Shown piece after piece: positions 27,907 through 36,592 of a DNA stretch of 64,000 bases. This stretch comes from Collinsella sp. (lineage in GTDB: Bacteria > Actinomycetota > Coriobacteriia > Coriobacteriales > Coriobacteriaceae). The stretch's first letter is position 1; each line of letters starts with the position of its first letter. Under the pieces are notes generated by a model, which saw nothing but the letters and a program-made list of their open reading frames with translations, searched no databases and was not told where the DNA came from. Where the stretch lies: the NCBI GenBank assembly GCA_019414055.1, contig DXMV01000018.1:84793-148792 (forward strand). Reading direction: 5' to 3'. Made by a program: the position numbers and the translations under genes.

Positions 27907-29195
27907 TGGCTCGGTTTCCCCTCGTTCCCACGGCGCCTGAGCCCGAACGTGCCGTTCTTGTCGGAGTTGAGTGGCGCGATAACGCCTGGCCGCTCAATCG
28001 TTCGCTTGACGAGCTTGAGCGCTTGGCCCATACGGCTGGCGCCCAGTGCGTGGCGCGTTTGTCACAACGTCTAGTTAATCCGTATCCAAAATCGTTTATT
28101 GGCTCCGGTAAGGTTGAGGAGCTTTGCGGGCTCGTGCATCGAATGGATGCCGATGTTGTTATCTTCGATGACGATTTAACGCCCTCGCAGCAGTCTTACC
28201 TGGAGAAAGCCGTGGGCGAACCGGTTAAAATTATCGATCGTACGGCGTTGATTCTCGATATCTTTGGCCTGCACGCTCAGACCCGTGAGGGCCGCCTGCA
28301 GGTGCAGCTAGCCCAATTGCAGTATCTGTTGCCCCGTTTGCGCGGTATGTGGAGCCATCTTGCTAAAGAGCAGACACGAGGTGGCATTGGTTCGCGCTTT
28401 GGCCAGGGCGAAAGCCAACTTGAGGTTGACCGACGTTTGATTCGCAACAAGATTGCCGCGCTTCGTCGCGAGCTTAAGCAGGTTGAACAGCGCCGCGATG
28501 TCCAGTCAAAGAGTCGTATCGAGTCGCCGGCGTTTCGCGTTGCCTTAGCCGGTTATACCAATGCCGGTAAGTCGACGTTGCTCAATCGCCTGACCGGGTC
28601 TACGGTGCTTTCACAGGATAAATTGTTTGCCACGCTCGATCCGACGACGCGCTCGTATCGCTTGCCCGGTGGTCGTGGCATGACCATTACCGATACCGTT
28701 GGCTTTATTCAAAAGCTACCGCATGGTCTCGTTGATGCCTTTAAGTCCACGCTGTCTGAGGTCCTTGGTGCCGACCTGATCCTTAAAGTTGTGGATGCCT
28801 CTGACGAGGATTACGAGCGCCAGCTCGAGGCAGTCGATCGCGTTCTTGACGAGATTGGTGCCGGCGAGCGTTTGACGCTTACGGTGTTCAATAAAATCGA
28901 CCTACTCGATAGCGTCGATCGATTGAGTTTCCATCGTCGCTATCCCGAGGCCGTGCTGTTCTCGGCCCAGACGGGTGAGGGGCTTGACGATCTCGTCGAC
29001 CGTATTGCCCGTGAGGCGGCTGCCACCGATGTGTTGCTCTCTGCTGATATCCCGTATCGCGAGGGCGCCCTCATCACGCTGGTGCATGAGCAGGGAACCC
29101 TTCTGTATGAGGAATATCTAGAGGACGAAGTTCGCATTGTGGCGAAGTTGCCGGCCCGAATCGCCCCGCGTCTTGAGCGCTATCGTACGGAATAA
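27906..29195 (+). CDS. hflX: GTPase HflX
   Basis: 429 residues from ATG 27906. N-terminal HflX domain with glycine-rich GSGKVEEL and the helical coiled region (LAQLQYLLPRLRGMWSHL), then the G domain: GYTNAGKSTLLNRLTG, DTVGFIQKLPHGLVDAFKSTL, NKID. Ribosome-splitting GTPase active under stress. miaA-hflX order is common. The 3' end overlaps the convergent gene at 29180 by 16 bp. Confidence 0.95.
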   Translation: MARFPLVPTAPEPERAVLVGVEWRDNAWPLNRSLDELERLAHTAGAQCVARLSQRLVNPYPKSFIGSGKVEELCGLVHRMDADVVIFDDDLTPSQQSYLEKAVGEPVKIIDRTALILDIFGLHAQTREGRLQVQLAQLQYLLPRLRGMWSHLAKEQTRGGIGSRFGQGESQLEVDRRLIRNKIAALRRELKQVEQRRDVQSKSRIESPAFRVALAGYTNAGKSTLLNRLTGSTVLSQDKLFATLDPTTRSYRLPGGRGMTITDTVGFIQKLPHGLVDAFKSTLSEVLGADLILKVVDASDEDYERQLEAVDRVLDEIGAGERLTLTVFNKIDLLDSVDRLSFHRRYPEAVLFSAQTGEGLDDLVDRIAREAAATDVLLSADIPYREGALITLVHEQGTLLYEEYLEDEVRIVAKLPARIAPRLERYRTE

Positions 29196-29884
29196 ACGAG
29201 TTCTAGTACGCCTAGGATGACAGGCTGATGGAGCAGGTAGAACGGTAAGGCATGCCGACCGAGGACTGCGAGCGCCGGGACGGGATTGGCGTATGCCCAT
29301 GTTGGCGCTTCGAGGCTTGATGCTTGTGCTGCCCGGGCAGCAAAAAAGCCGGTAAGGTACATAAAGATAAACGGAATGAGCGGATAGTAGTCTCCCGAAA
29401 CAAAATCCGGGCTCGGGAATCCAAGCCATGCCAGGTAGGGGAGTGGGTAGACCGCTTTTGGAATGCCCCAGGTGAGGGCAAAAAGAACAAGACACGCCGC
29501 GATGCCCCATGAACCCGGTAATTTTTGGAGTAACGGACGGGTGAGTGCAACTACCGCAGTGCACGCCGCCATGCAATAAATGATGCCAAAGTTTACCGAA
29601 TCGTCGACTGATACCAGTGTAGTTGCAATCCATACGATCAAGGCTGCGGTCGCGTATTTGAGGGCGCGCTTAACGTTATTGCGCGAGAGCGTGCACATCC
29701 AACCGGCGATAAACAAAAATACCCAGCTGATACTAGCGCGCCAGATATCCTGGAAAACCGTTTCGGTAAACCATGGCATATCCCATCCATATAGGTAGGC
29801 CAAATCGTAGCAGGCGTGAAAACCTGCCATCGACAGCATCGTAAACCCGCGGACGGTATCAAATATGGTGATGCGTTTTTGCAT
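29180..29884 (-). CDS. DUF1624-type multi-pass membrane protein (acyltransferase-like)
   Basis: 234 residues with about seven hydrophobic helices. The opening FDTVRGFTMLSMAGFHACYDL and the ending GRHALPFYLLHQPVILG match the DUF1624/heparan-alpha-glucosaminide acetyltransferase-like family. Substrate unknown. Its start overlaps the lexA stop (TAATG) on the - strand, so it is probably translated from the LexA-controlled lexA transcript. Convergent with hflX. Confidence 0.85.
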   Translation of the reverse strand: MQKRITIFDTVRGFTMLSMAGFHACYDLAYLYGWDMPWFTETVFQDIWRASISWVFLFIAGWMCTLSRNNVKRALKYATAALIVWIATTLVSVDDSVNFGIIYCMAACTAVVALTRPLLQKLPGSWGIAACLVLFALTWGIPKAVYPLPYLAWLGFPSPDFVSGDYYPLIPFIFMYLTGFFAARAAQASSLEAPTWAYANPVPALAVLGRHALPFYLLHQPVILGVLELVYSVR

Positions 29885-30528
29885 TACGAGAACCGGCGCA
29901 TTAAACCGACAACCTTACCCAAAATAACGGGGTTCGTCGCATAGATGGGCTCCATGGTGTCGTTCTCGGGCTGCAGTCGCACGCGCCCCTGCTCCTTGTA
30001 GAACGTCTTGACGGTCGCCGAGCCATCGATCATGGCCACGACGATTTCGCCGTTCATGGCGCTCTTTTGCTCGCGAACGATAATGTAGTCACCATTGAAG
30101 ATACCGACGTTGATCATTGAACTCCCATGCACCTCAAGGATAAAGGAGCCCTGGTCTGTGGCGATTTCGGTCGGGATGGTAAAGGTGTCCTCGATATTTT
30201 GCTCGGCCAGAATGGGAATCCCGGCCGCGACGCGACCGACAAGCGGCAGCGAGACCGTTCCGCGGGGCGCTGTGGGTTCATCGGATTTGGAAATCGAGAC
30301 AGAAGATCCGTCCTCATCAAAGAGCTCTAGGGCGCGAGGCTTGGTGGCATCGCGCTTGAGCAGCCCTCGAGCCTCCAGGGCAGAGAGGTGAGCGTGCACC
30401 GTGCTGGGGGAGGAGAGGCCTACGGCAGATGCCATCTCGCGCACACTGGGCGGATAGCCCTTCTCCTGCTGATATTCCTTGATGAAGTCGTAAATCTGCT
30501 GCTGACGCTTGGTAATTTTGCGAGCCAT
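29884..30528 (-). CDS. lexA: SOS repressor LexA
   Basis: 214 residues from ATG 30528, right after AGAGGATCC; an upstream in-frame start would add 19 residues unlike LexA. Winged-helix domain (1-70; PPSVREMASAVGLSSPSTVHAHL), a hinge, then the self-cleavage site A102-G103 (VAAGIP). The S24 peptidase dyad is Ser137 (GSSM) and Lys174 (TVK). Represses SOS genes until RecA* triggers autocleavage. Three LexA boxes lie in its upstream region, shared with the divergent LysM gene. Confidence 0.96.
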   Translation of the reverse strand: MARKITKRQQQIYDFIKEYQQEKGYPPSVREMASAVGLSSPSTVHAHLSALEARGLLKRDATKPRALELFDEDGSSVSISKSDEPTAPRGTVSLPLVGRVAAGIPILAEQNIEDTFTIPTEIATDQGSFILEVHGSSMINVGIFNGDYIIVREQKSAMNGEIVVAMIDGSATVKTFYKEQGRVRLQPENDTMEPIYATNPVILGKVVGLMRRFS

Positions 30529-30551
30529 CAGAGGATCCTCTCTGCCAATGT

Positions 30552-30565
30552 CAAACAAATGTTCG
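30552..30565. promoter_or_regulatory. LexA box A (lexA side)
   Basis: CAAACAAATGTTCG: one mismatch to CGAACN4GTTCG. It lies 24 bp upstream of the lexA start, a position suited to autorepression. Confidence 0.7.
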
Positions 30566-30572
30566 ATTTTGC

Positions 30573-30602
30573 TTGACAGGAACAACTGTTCGAAGATAAT
30601 AA
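30573..30602 (+). promoter_or_regulatory. Promoter of the YneA-like gene with LexA box B
   Basis: TTGACA (30573-30578) with GATAAT or TAATAA 16-18 bp downstream. LexA box B, GGAACAACTGTTCG (30579-30592, one mismatch), fills the spacer. Confidence 0.7.
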
Positions 30603-30606
30603 TAAC

Positions 30607-30620
30607 CGAACATTCGTTCT
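30607..30620. promoter_or_regulatory. LexA box C (LysM gene side)
   Basis: CGAACATTCGTTCT: one mismatch to CGAACN4GTTCG, just downstream of the -10 element of the divergent gene. Confidence 0.75.
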
Positions 30621-30688
30621 CGCGCTAGACGTTTTTTGTCCGCGCGGCTTGATAAAACTGTTCTCAGCAAAACACGCGAGAGGAGAAC

Positions 30689-31141
30689 ATGATGAACGCA
30701 ACGGATATGGTCCAGGGAAACCTCGCCCTTAAGCTCGAGACGCCTACATCGCCGGTTTTCACGGTTGTCAAAGGCGGCCGATCTGGTTTCCAAACATTGC
30801 CTGGTAAGCCCGTCCGCAGCCGGTGCGTCGCCACGACTTCGGCTCCTGTTGCCCTAAAGGCCTCGACGATTGTCGCTCTTGCCGTTGCGCTCACGCTCTT
30901 CTTTGTACTTGCCACCTCGATCTTCAGCGCACGTCACGCCGCATATGCCGAGTCGGTATCCAACGTTACCTACGAGACCGTCCGTGTTCAGCCAGGCGAT
31001 TCCTTGTGGTCGCTTGCCCAGGAGCATCCGATTGAGGGCCTTTCCACACAGGAAACCTCTGATATGATCCGCAACGTCAATCACCTGGAGCATGGCTCGC
31101 TCGATGCCGGTGCGCATCTTAAAGTTCCCGCACGTTCCTAA
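30689..31141 (+). CDS. LysM-domain membrane protein, YneA-like SOS division inhibitor
   Basis: 150 residues from ATG 30689 (AGAGGAG upstream). A cytoplasmic N-terminus of about 60 residues, one transmembrane helix (TIVALAVALTLFFVLATSIF) and an extracellular LysM domain (VQPGDSLWSLAQEHP). A LysM protein divergent from lexA and behind LexA boxes is the architecture of Bacillus yneA, whose product delays division during DNA damage. The N-terminal cytoplasmic part is longer than in YneA. The function is inferred from architecture and regulation. Confidence 0.8.
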   Translation: MMNATDMVQGNLALKLETPTSPVFTVVKGGRSGFQTLPGKPVRSRCVATTSAPVALKASTIVALAVALTLFFVLATSIFSARHAAYAESVSNVTYETVRVQPGDSLWSLAQEHPIEGLSTQETSDMIRNVNHLEHGSLDAGAHLKVPARS

Positions 31142-31192
31142 GATTTATGTACCGTCGCATGGTACCCTTGTAATCGTTTTAGAGGAGGTATC

Positions 31193-31636
31193 ATGCGCTG
31201 TCCCAAATGCGGCAAGGCACATACTCGCGTCGTTGATTCCCGCATGCAGGAATCTAATAACACCATCAAGCGCCGTCGCGAATGCTGCTCATGCAATTAT
31301 CGCTTTACGACATTTGAGCGTTGTGAAGACCCTATCGAGGTCATTAAGTCAGACGGAACCAAGCAACGGTTCGATCGCAATAAGCTGCTGGTCGGTTTGA
31401 TGCGCGCCACGATCAAGCGAGATATCGACACTAAAAAGCTCAACGAGATCATTGACGATATTGAGGTCGAGCTTCGCTCCCGTACGCTCACGGCCGTTAC
31501 GTCTCATGAGTTGGGCGATATGGTTCTTAAGCGGTTGGCCAAGATCGATAAAGTTGCCTACATCCGCTTTGCCTCGGTCTATCGCGATTTCAAAGACGTC
31601 GATGAGTTTTTGCAAGAGCTCGACAAGCTAAGGTGA
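31193..31636 (+). CDS. nrdR: Transcriptional repressor NrdR
   Basis: 147 residues from ATG 31193 behind AGAGGAGG. N-terminal zinc ribbon (MRCPKCG and CCSCNYRFTTFER) followed by an ATP-cone domain. Represses ribonucleotide reductase genes in response to ATP/dATP. Placed after the SOS gene and 4 bp before dut, so dNTP regulation and dUTP removal are adjacent. Confidence 0.95.
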   Translation: MRCPKCGKAHTRVVDSRMQESNNTIKRRRECCSCNYRFTTFERCEDPIEVIKSDGTKQRFDRNKLLVGLMRATIKRDIDTKKLNEIIDDIEVELRSRTLTAVTSHELGDMVLKRLAKIDKVAYIRFASVYRDFKDVDEFLQELDKLR

Positions 31637-31640
31637 TTTC

Positions 31641-32084
31641 ATGTCCAACATTACCGTTAACATTAAACGTCTCGACCCAACCGTCGAGCTTCCCAAATAC
31701 GCCCATCCTACGGATGCCGGCCTGGACCTGCGTTCCAACGAGGATTGCACTCTGAAGCCCTTTGAGCGTCGTCTGGTCTCCACGGGCCTAGCTATCGCCC
31801 TGCCCGACGGCTATGCCGGCTTCGTCCAGCCCCGCAGTGGCCTGGCCATCAAGCAAGGCCTGTCTATAGTCAACACGCCGGGCCTCATCGATGCCCACTA
31901 CCGAGGAGAGCTCAAAGTCATCCTCATCAACCTAGACCCCACGAACAACATCCAAATCAACAAAGGCGACCGCATCGCCCAACTTGTCATCCAAGAAGTC
32001 CCCACGGTCAACCTCGTAGAAGTAGACGAACTAGACGAAACCGACCGAGGCAACGGAGGCTTCGGCTCCAGCGGAGTCGCTTAA
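31641..32084 (+). CDS. dut: Deoxyuridine 5'-triphosphate nucleotidohydrolase (dUTPase)
   Basis: 147 residues, normal trimeric dUTPase length. The five motifs are present: DAGLDLRS, PRSGLA, GLIDAHYRGELKV, GDRIAQLV and the C-terminal RGNGGFGSSG arm. Hydrolyses dUTP to dUMP, keeping uracil out of DNA and feeding dTMP synthesis. Codons toward the 3' end shift to A- and C-ending forms unlike the upstream genes. Probably co-transcribed with nrdR. Confidence 0.96.
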   Translation: MSNITVNIKRLDPTVELPKYAHPTDAGLDLRSNEDCTLKPFERRLVSTGLAIALPDGYAGFVQPRSGLAIKQGLSIVNTPGLIDAHYRGELKVILINLDPTNNIQINKGDRIAQLVIQEVPTVNLVEVDELDETDRGNGGFGSSGVA

Positions 32085-32123
32085 TCATTTTTAACATGTA
32101 GGGTCGGCCTCTCACCCGGGGCC

Positions 32124-32156
32124 CACACATATTATCTCGTGCTCAAACATTCTCGC
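32124..32156. repeat. Partial copy of the repeat at 32179-32281
   Basis: 33 bp aligned to 32192-32224 with differences confined to a block of about seven bases in the middle. It is followed by a run of nine G (32157-32165) where the intact copy continues, so it appears truncated. Confidence 0.65.
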
Positions 32157-32178
32157 GGGGGGGGGCGCTCATATCCCT

Positions 32179-32281
32179 CCCGCCTGCCTCTCACACATAT
32201 CATTCCATGCTCAAACATTCTCGCTTCGCTTCGCTCGCTGCGAAACTGCGCGTGGAACGATATGTGTGAGAGGCAGGCGGG
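32179..32281. repeat. Intergenic hairpin repeat, 29 bp arms
   Basis: The arms 32179-32207 and 32253-32281 are reverse complements with one mismatch. The 45 nt loop (32208-32252) contains TTCGC...GCGAA. It has the same layout as the elements at 10.5-10.9 kb, a long stem around a defined core, but a different core. It lies in the 385 bp gene-free gap between dut and the convergent glycosyltransferase gene. Confidence 0.85.
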
Positions 32282-32315
32282 CGGCTACTCGCTTGAAATA
32301 ATATTACATTCTAGT

Positions 32316-32365
32316 CAGCCAATGCGACAAAGGAACTATCCCTTTGCCGCATTGGCTGTCTGTAT
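32316..32365. terminator. Putative terminator between dut and the convergent glycosyltransferase
   Basis: 18 bp stem with one mismatch (32316-32333 with 32341-32358) and a 7-nt loop; a weak T-rich tail follows on the + strand. It may serve both convergent genes. Confidence 0.55.
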
Positions 32366-32469
32366 TTAGAATTTCCGGTTTCGCCTTTGCAGGTTCTAGT
32401 GGTGGGGAATCTGGGATTAGCCGCTAGCGCGTAAACGCAGCCCTCCCACGGGAGAGCGGACAGTCCGTC

Positions 32470-33771
32470 CTACCTGATATGCGCGGGTTTTTCGCCCCAG
32501 TAGAAGCGGCAGAAGGCTCGTTTGCGCTTTTGGGGTTTGCCTACGAATTCCATGGTGGCGATGGCAATGTCCTCGGCTGCGTGGGGGCGGCGTAGTACTT
32601 CGCCGTTGATGAGTAGGGCTTTGAGTGATTCGGGATGGTCGTGCAGGTGGCGCAGGGTTACGATGAGCTCTCGTGCCGTGGTGACGTGCATGCTGGCGCC
32701 CATGCCGGTGAGCATGGTGGTGTTGGCCTTTTCCTGGCCATAGGACTTGCCCAGCAGAATCATCGGCAGATGTCCGCATAGGCACTCGGTAACCGTGAGT
32801 CCGCCCGATTTGAGGATTGCCAGGTCGCAGCCGTGCATGAGGGCCGCCATGTCGTCGACATAGTCCAACACCGTGACGTTCTCGAGCTTCATGGCGTCGA
32901 AGAGGGTCTTCAGCCGGGTGGCATACTCCACGTCTTTGCCGGGCAAAAAGACAAAGTGCATGTCTTCGAAGCTGCGCAGGAAGGGGAGTGTGTGGTCCAT
33001 CGCCGCGCGAAAGCGGACGTAGGGTTGAGGCAAGCTGGCACCGGCCATTACCAGCACGATGGTCTTGTCGGTGGGGAGGTTGAACTTGGCTAGCTCTTCC
33101 TCGCGATCGTAATCCGTGTCAAATCCGGCGCGAATAGGAATGCCGGTAATGCGAATCTTTGTCTCGGGCACCTTGCGCGGACGCAGCGTTTCGGCCATAA
33201 ATTCGTTGGCAACACAGAATAGATCGGTGTCCTTGTGGGGCCACCAGCCCTCGACTTCGTAGTCGGTCGGCACGCAGATGACCGGATAATCGATACCCGT
33301 AATTACGCGGGCGCCCACGGCAACATTGGCTGCTGTGATGTGCGTTGCGACCACGGCTATAGGCCTGCGGCTACGAATGTATTCGTTGAATGCGGGGAAC
33401 ATAATTCGCGACCATGCCGTGCCGCCACCCCAGAGCAGATGTCCCGTAAGCGTATATCGCCAGGTCAGGTCGTAAATGGGGCGCGTGGCTCCCGTAAAAG
33501 AAGCTGCGGTTTTATTGCCGTCGAATTTAATGCGTCCAAAATCAAGGATATCGAGCACTTCAATCTCAACATCCTCGGGGATGCCATTGGTGCCGCGGAT
33601 GAGGTCGAATGCCTGCGCAATCGCATTTGCGGCGGCCTTGTGGCCCGAGCCGACCGAGGCGTGCACGATGGTCACGAGAGGTTTTTGCTGAGCCAAGAGC
33701 CCGGTTTGCTCCGATTGGGGAGTGCTGAGCTTGAGCAGGGGAGCGTCGTCGCTCGTCTGCGTTTGATCCAT
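32470..33771 (-). CDS. Processive diacylglycerol glycosyltransferase-like protein (MGDG synthase/UgtP type)
   Basis: 433 residues from ATG 33771 behind GGGGAG. GT28-type fold: N-terminal MGDG_synth domain (VTIVHASVGSGHKAAANAIAQAF), then a UDP-sugar-binding C-terminal half with LKSGGLTVTECLCGHLPMILLG and GQEKANTTML. Homologues add glucose or galactose to diacylglycerol to make membrane glycolipids and lipoteichoic acid anchors. The sugar and acceptor cannot be fixed from sequence. Divergent from trxB. Confidence 0.88.
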   Translation of the reverse strand: MDQTQTSDDAPLLKLSTPQSEQTGLLAQQKPLVTIVHASVGSGHKAAANAIAQAFDLIRGTNGIPEDVEIEVLDILDFGRIKFDGNKTAASFTGATRPIYDLTWRYTLTGHLLWGGGTAWSRIMFPAFNEYIRSRRPIAVVATHITAANVAVGARVITGIDYPVICVPTDYEVEGWWPHKDTDLFCVANEFMAETLRPRKVPETKIRITGIPIRAGFDTDYDREEELAKFNLPTDKTIVLVMAGASLPQPYVRFRAAMDHTLPFLRSFEDMHFVFLPGKDVEYATRLKTLFDAMKLENVTVLDYVDDMAALMHGCDLAILKSGGLTVTECLCGHLPMILLGKSYGQEKANTTMLTGMGASMHVTTARELIVTLRHLHDHPESLKALLINGEVLRRPHAAEDIAIATMEFVGKPQKRKRAFCRFYWGEKPAHIR

Positions 33772-33888
33772 CGAAAACTCCCCTTCATCTTTGTGTCGCA
33801 AAGAATCATTGTAGTGCATGAGTGTCATGTTCGTCTGAATTTGGGTATGAGCGCAAAGAACGACAATGTTTCGACGAGAGGAAGCTTT

Positions 33889-34827
33889 ATGACTACCGAT
33901 CAGCCGATTGATGTTGCGATTATCGGCGGCGGCCCTGCGGGCTATGCTGCAGCCATTTATGCGGCGCGCGCCAACCTCACGACGACTGTGATTGAGCAAG
34001 GCATGTCGGGAGGCCAAATTGCCACAACCAATGAGGTCGAGAACTATCCGGGTATTCCGCTCTTGAGTGGTGCCGAACTCGGCGAGCGTTTTCAGCAGCA
34101 TGCAGAGGGCCTGGGAGCGCAAGTTACATGGAGCATGGTGACGGGCATCGATTACGATGCCGATACAGCGCTGTTTACGGTGCATCATGATACGGGCGAT
34201 ACGCTGGCCTCGAGTGTTATCGCTTGCATGGGTGCCACACCGCGATCTGCTGGTTTTGTTGGCGAGGATACGTATCGTGGTCGTGGCGTTTCGTATTGCG
34301 CGACGTGCGACGGAATGTTCTTTCGTGGCAAGCAGGTTTTTGTCATCGGCGGCGGTAATGCTGCCTGTGAGGAAGCCCTGTTCTTATCAGAAATCGCCAG
34401 CAGCGTGACCATCGTCTTGCGCCGCGATCAGTTCCGTGCCCCTGATGGCGTGGTTCAAAAGGTGCTCGCAAAAGATAATATTTCGGTTAGGTACCAAACT
34501 AGTATTGTGGAACTATCGGGCGAGGCCATGCCCACGACTATCACATTTAAGAACAACGCCACCGGTGAAACCTATTCCGAGTCCTTTGATCCTGGTTCGT
34601 TTGGCATCTTTGTCTTTGCTGGCACGCATCCCCATACTGAGCTTGTAGAGCATCTGGTGGATCTGGCGCCCGACGGCGGTATTGTGACCGACGAATCGAT
34701 GGCAACCCGCACGCCTGGCTTATTTGCTGCCGGCGATATCCGTTCCAAGCATTTACGCCAAGTTGTGACCGCCGTTTCGGACGGAGCCATAGCGGCTACC
34801 AGCGCATACGCTTTCTTACGCGGATAA
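33889..34827 (+). CDS. trxB: Thioredoxin reductase
   Basis: 312 residues from ATG 33889 with GAGAGGAAG upstream. FAD-binding GGGPAGYAAAIYAARAN, redox-active CATC (YCATCDGMF), NADPH-binding GGGNAACEEALFLSE, and the late FAD motif GLFAAGDIRSK. Reduces thioredoxin with NADPH. No thioredoxin gene is adjacent. Followed by a strong terminator. Confidence 0.94.
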   Translation: MTTDQPIDVAIIGGGPAGYAAAIYAARANLTTTVIEQGMSGGQIATTNEVENYPGIPLLSGAELGERFQQHAEGLGAQVTWSMVTGIDYDADTALFTVHHDTGDTLASSVIACMGATPRSAGFVGEDTYRGRGVSYCATCDGMFFRGKQVFVIGGGNAACEEALFLSEIASSVTIVLRRDQFRAPDGVVQKVLAKDNISVRYQTSIVELSGEAMPTTITFKNNATGETYSESFDPGSFGIFVFAGTHPHTELVEHLVDLAPDGGIVTDESMATRTPGLFAAGDIRSKHLRQVVTAVSDGAIAATSAYAFLRG

Positions 34828-34867
34828 GTACGATAATATATCTTATGTAAGGTTGCTGTTTTTAAGC

Positions 34868-34912
34868 AAAGTGGTTGGGCGGTGCATCTATGTGCCGCCC
34901 AACCACTTTTAC
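34868..34912 (+). terminator. Terminator of trxB
   Basis: 15 bp perfect stem (34868-34882 with 34895-34909), extended by two G-U pairs and one G-C pair, then TTTT overlapping the stem end. Confidence 0.88.
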
Positions 34913-34981
34913 TTTGCGGCTATGTGGTATGTAAAACTAGATAACCTAGAATACAATATAGAAAACGAACGGAGGCCTCTT

Positions 34982-35593
34982 ATGAACCACGCTAAACATG
35001 TTATCCCGATGTCAGATACATCGGTCAGCATTAAGCCGGAGGATATTCAGCCGACGGTGCTGCCGGATGCATTTATTCAGTCCGATATGGTCGGTAAACT
35101 CAACACGTTGAGCCTGCCGCGCTATGAACAGCTGCCCAATGTAACGCTCTATCGCGATCAGGTTATTGAATATGTTGCGCTGTGGATGGAGCCGCTTTCG
35201 ATTTGTGTAGAGCAGCCCGTTATCACGCCATCGATGATCAATAACTACGTGAAGGTCGGCCTCGTTCCTGCTCCGGTTAAAAAGCAGTATGGCCGTGAGC
35301 AGATTGCGCGTCTCATCGCCATTTGCATCTTTAAGCAGGTGCTGCCCATCGCTGCGATTCAGGCGCTCTTTAATATTCAGCGTTTGAGCTACGATGCTCC
35401 GACCGCCTTTGATTATGTTGTCGATCAACTTGAGGCATCGATTCGTGCGGCGTTTTCCGTCGAGCAGACTCCCGTGCCCGATACCGCACATCAGGTTACG
35501 CGTGAGTCGTTGCTCGTACGCAGTGCGGTATCGTCCTTCGTTTCGAAGGCATACCTGATGAGCTACCTTAAGTTCAATGGGTTTAATAGCTAA
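34982..35593 (+). CDS. DUF1836 family protein, putative DNA-binding regulator
   Basis: 203 residues from ATG 34982, with CGGAGG at 34969-34974. Matches DUF1836: LPRYEQLPNVTLYRDQVIEY, then ITPSMINNYVKVGLVPAPVKKQYGREQIARLIAI. The latter has the look of a MerR-type winged helix (a short helix-turn-helix followed by a Y-GR-Q wing). Function unproven; a transcriptional role is likely by fold. Flanked by terminators, so it is a single-gene unit. Confidence 0.85.
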   Translation: MNHAKHVIPMSDTSVSIKPEDIQPTVLPDAFIQSDMVGKLNTLSLPRYEQLPNVTLYRDQVIEYVALWMEPLSICVEQPVITPSMINNYVKVGLVPAPVKKQYGREQIARLIAICIFKQVLPIAAIQALFNIQRLSYDAPTAFDYVVDQLEASIRAAFSVEQTPVPDTAHQVTRESLLVRSAVSSFVSKAYLMSYLKFNGFNS

Positions 35594-35605
35594 CCGAGGT
35601 AAAAG

Positions 35606-35652
35606 ACGGGCGGGATAATGAGCCATTGGCCCGTTATCCCGCCCGTGCGTTT
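35606..35652. terminator. Bidirectional terminator between DUF1836 gene and degV-type gene
   Basis: ACGGGCGGGATAA (35606-35618) pairs with TTATCCCGCCCGT (35634-35646), with an inner GCC/GGC pairing. T-rich tail on the + strand; serves the two convergent genes. Confidence 0.75.
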
Positions 35653-35665
35653 GTCTAGTTGGACG

Positions 35666-36532
35666 TTATCGGCCCGAAGCCACGCCCATGCCGTAGCCGA
35701 TAATAAGACCGTGCATCTCGGCATAGTATGAATCCAGTCCGTTGCAGGGCAAGATAATGGTCTTGGAGCCAGGCCAATGCTCCACAATGCGGCTGGCAAG
35801 TGCCTGGGCGCCTGCCTCATTCTCGACATGGTCGATAACGACCTCGCCGCCGGTAAAGCCCTCGGCCTCCATGGTATCGACTATCTTGCCAAGCATCTTC
35901 TTTTCGCCACGGGTGTGACCAACGAGCTTAATCTCCCCCGCCTCGCTTGCTGTGCCTAAAACACGAATGTTGAGTTTATTGGCGATGACCCCGGCCGCCT
36001 TAGGGATACGTCCGGCCTTCGCAAGGTTTTCGTAAGTGCACAAACTAAAGAGGATCTTGCTCTGCTGCTCCAAGCTATCGAAGTAGGCGCAGGCGTCCTC
36101 AAAGGAGGTATCCGGGTTCCTCGTAAGATAGCGATCGAACAGCAGGAAGATTAGGTCCATTTTGCCACCTGCGGCTCGCGAGTTAACCAAATGAATCTGA
36201 CGGTTGGGCTCCTCGGCAAGCACCATGTCACGTGCGGTGGCCGCGGCATTGTAGCTTCCCGAGACGCCCTCGGAGATGGGCATGCAAATCGTCTTGTCGG
36301 CAAGCTTAAAGAGTTCGGCCCACTCCCCTACGCTTGGACAGGCGCTCGAAGAAGCGCTCGACTCCGCCAGCACGGCGCAATTGAGCTCGTGAACGTCGAG
36401 CGTGAGGTCATCGACAAACTCGCGCTCCCCCACTCGAATCTTAAGGGGTGCAAATGCAAAGGTGGTATGAGGTGCGGTTGGCTGCCAATCGCGAAGATTG
36501 CAGCTCGAATCGGAGATAAGTGCCCAGCTCAT
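35666..36532 (-). CDS. DegV family protein (fatty-acid binding)
   Basis: 288 residues from ATG 36532. DegV fold: N-terminal SDSSCNL, a PISEGVSGSYNAAATAR segment and ENLAKAGRIPKAAGVIANKLNIR. Members bind a fatty acid and some act as FakB, presenting it to the kinase FakA. No FakA homologue is in this window. Spacing and the upstream promoter suggest a single-gene unit. Confidence 0.92.
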   Translation of the reverse strand: MSWALISDSSCNLRDWQPTAPHTTFAFAPLKIRVGEREFVDDLTLDVHELNCAVLAESSASSSACPSVGEWAELFKLADKTICMPISEGVSGSYNAAATARDMVLAEEPNRQIHLVNSRAAGGKMDLIFLLFDRYLTRNPDTSFEDACAYFDSLEQQSKILFSLCTYENLAKAGRIPKAAGVIANKLNIRVLGTASEAGEIKLVGHTRGEKKMLGKIVDTMEAEGFTGGEVVIDHVENEAGAQALASRIVEHWPGSKTIILPCNGLDSYYAEMHGLIIGYGMGVASGR

Positions 36533-36592
36533 TGAGGGTCCTTTCTATTTGTTCCTCAACAATTATAGCCGTCTTTCGAATCGAGTGGACGG

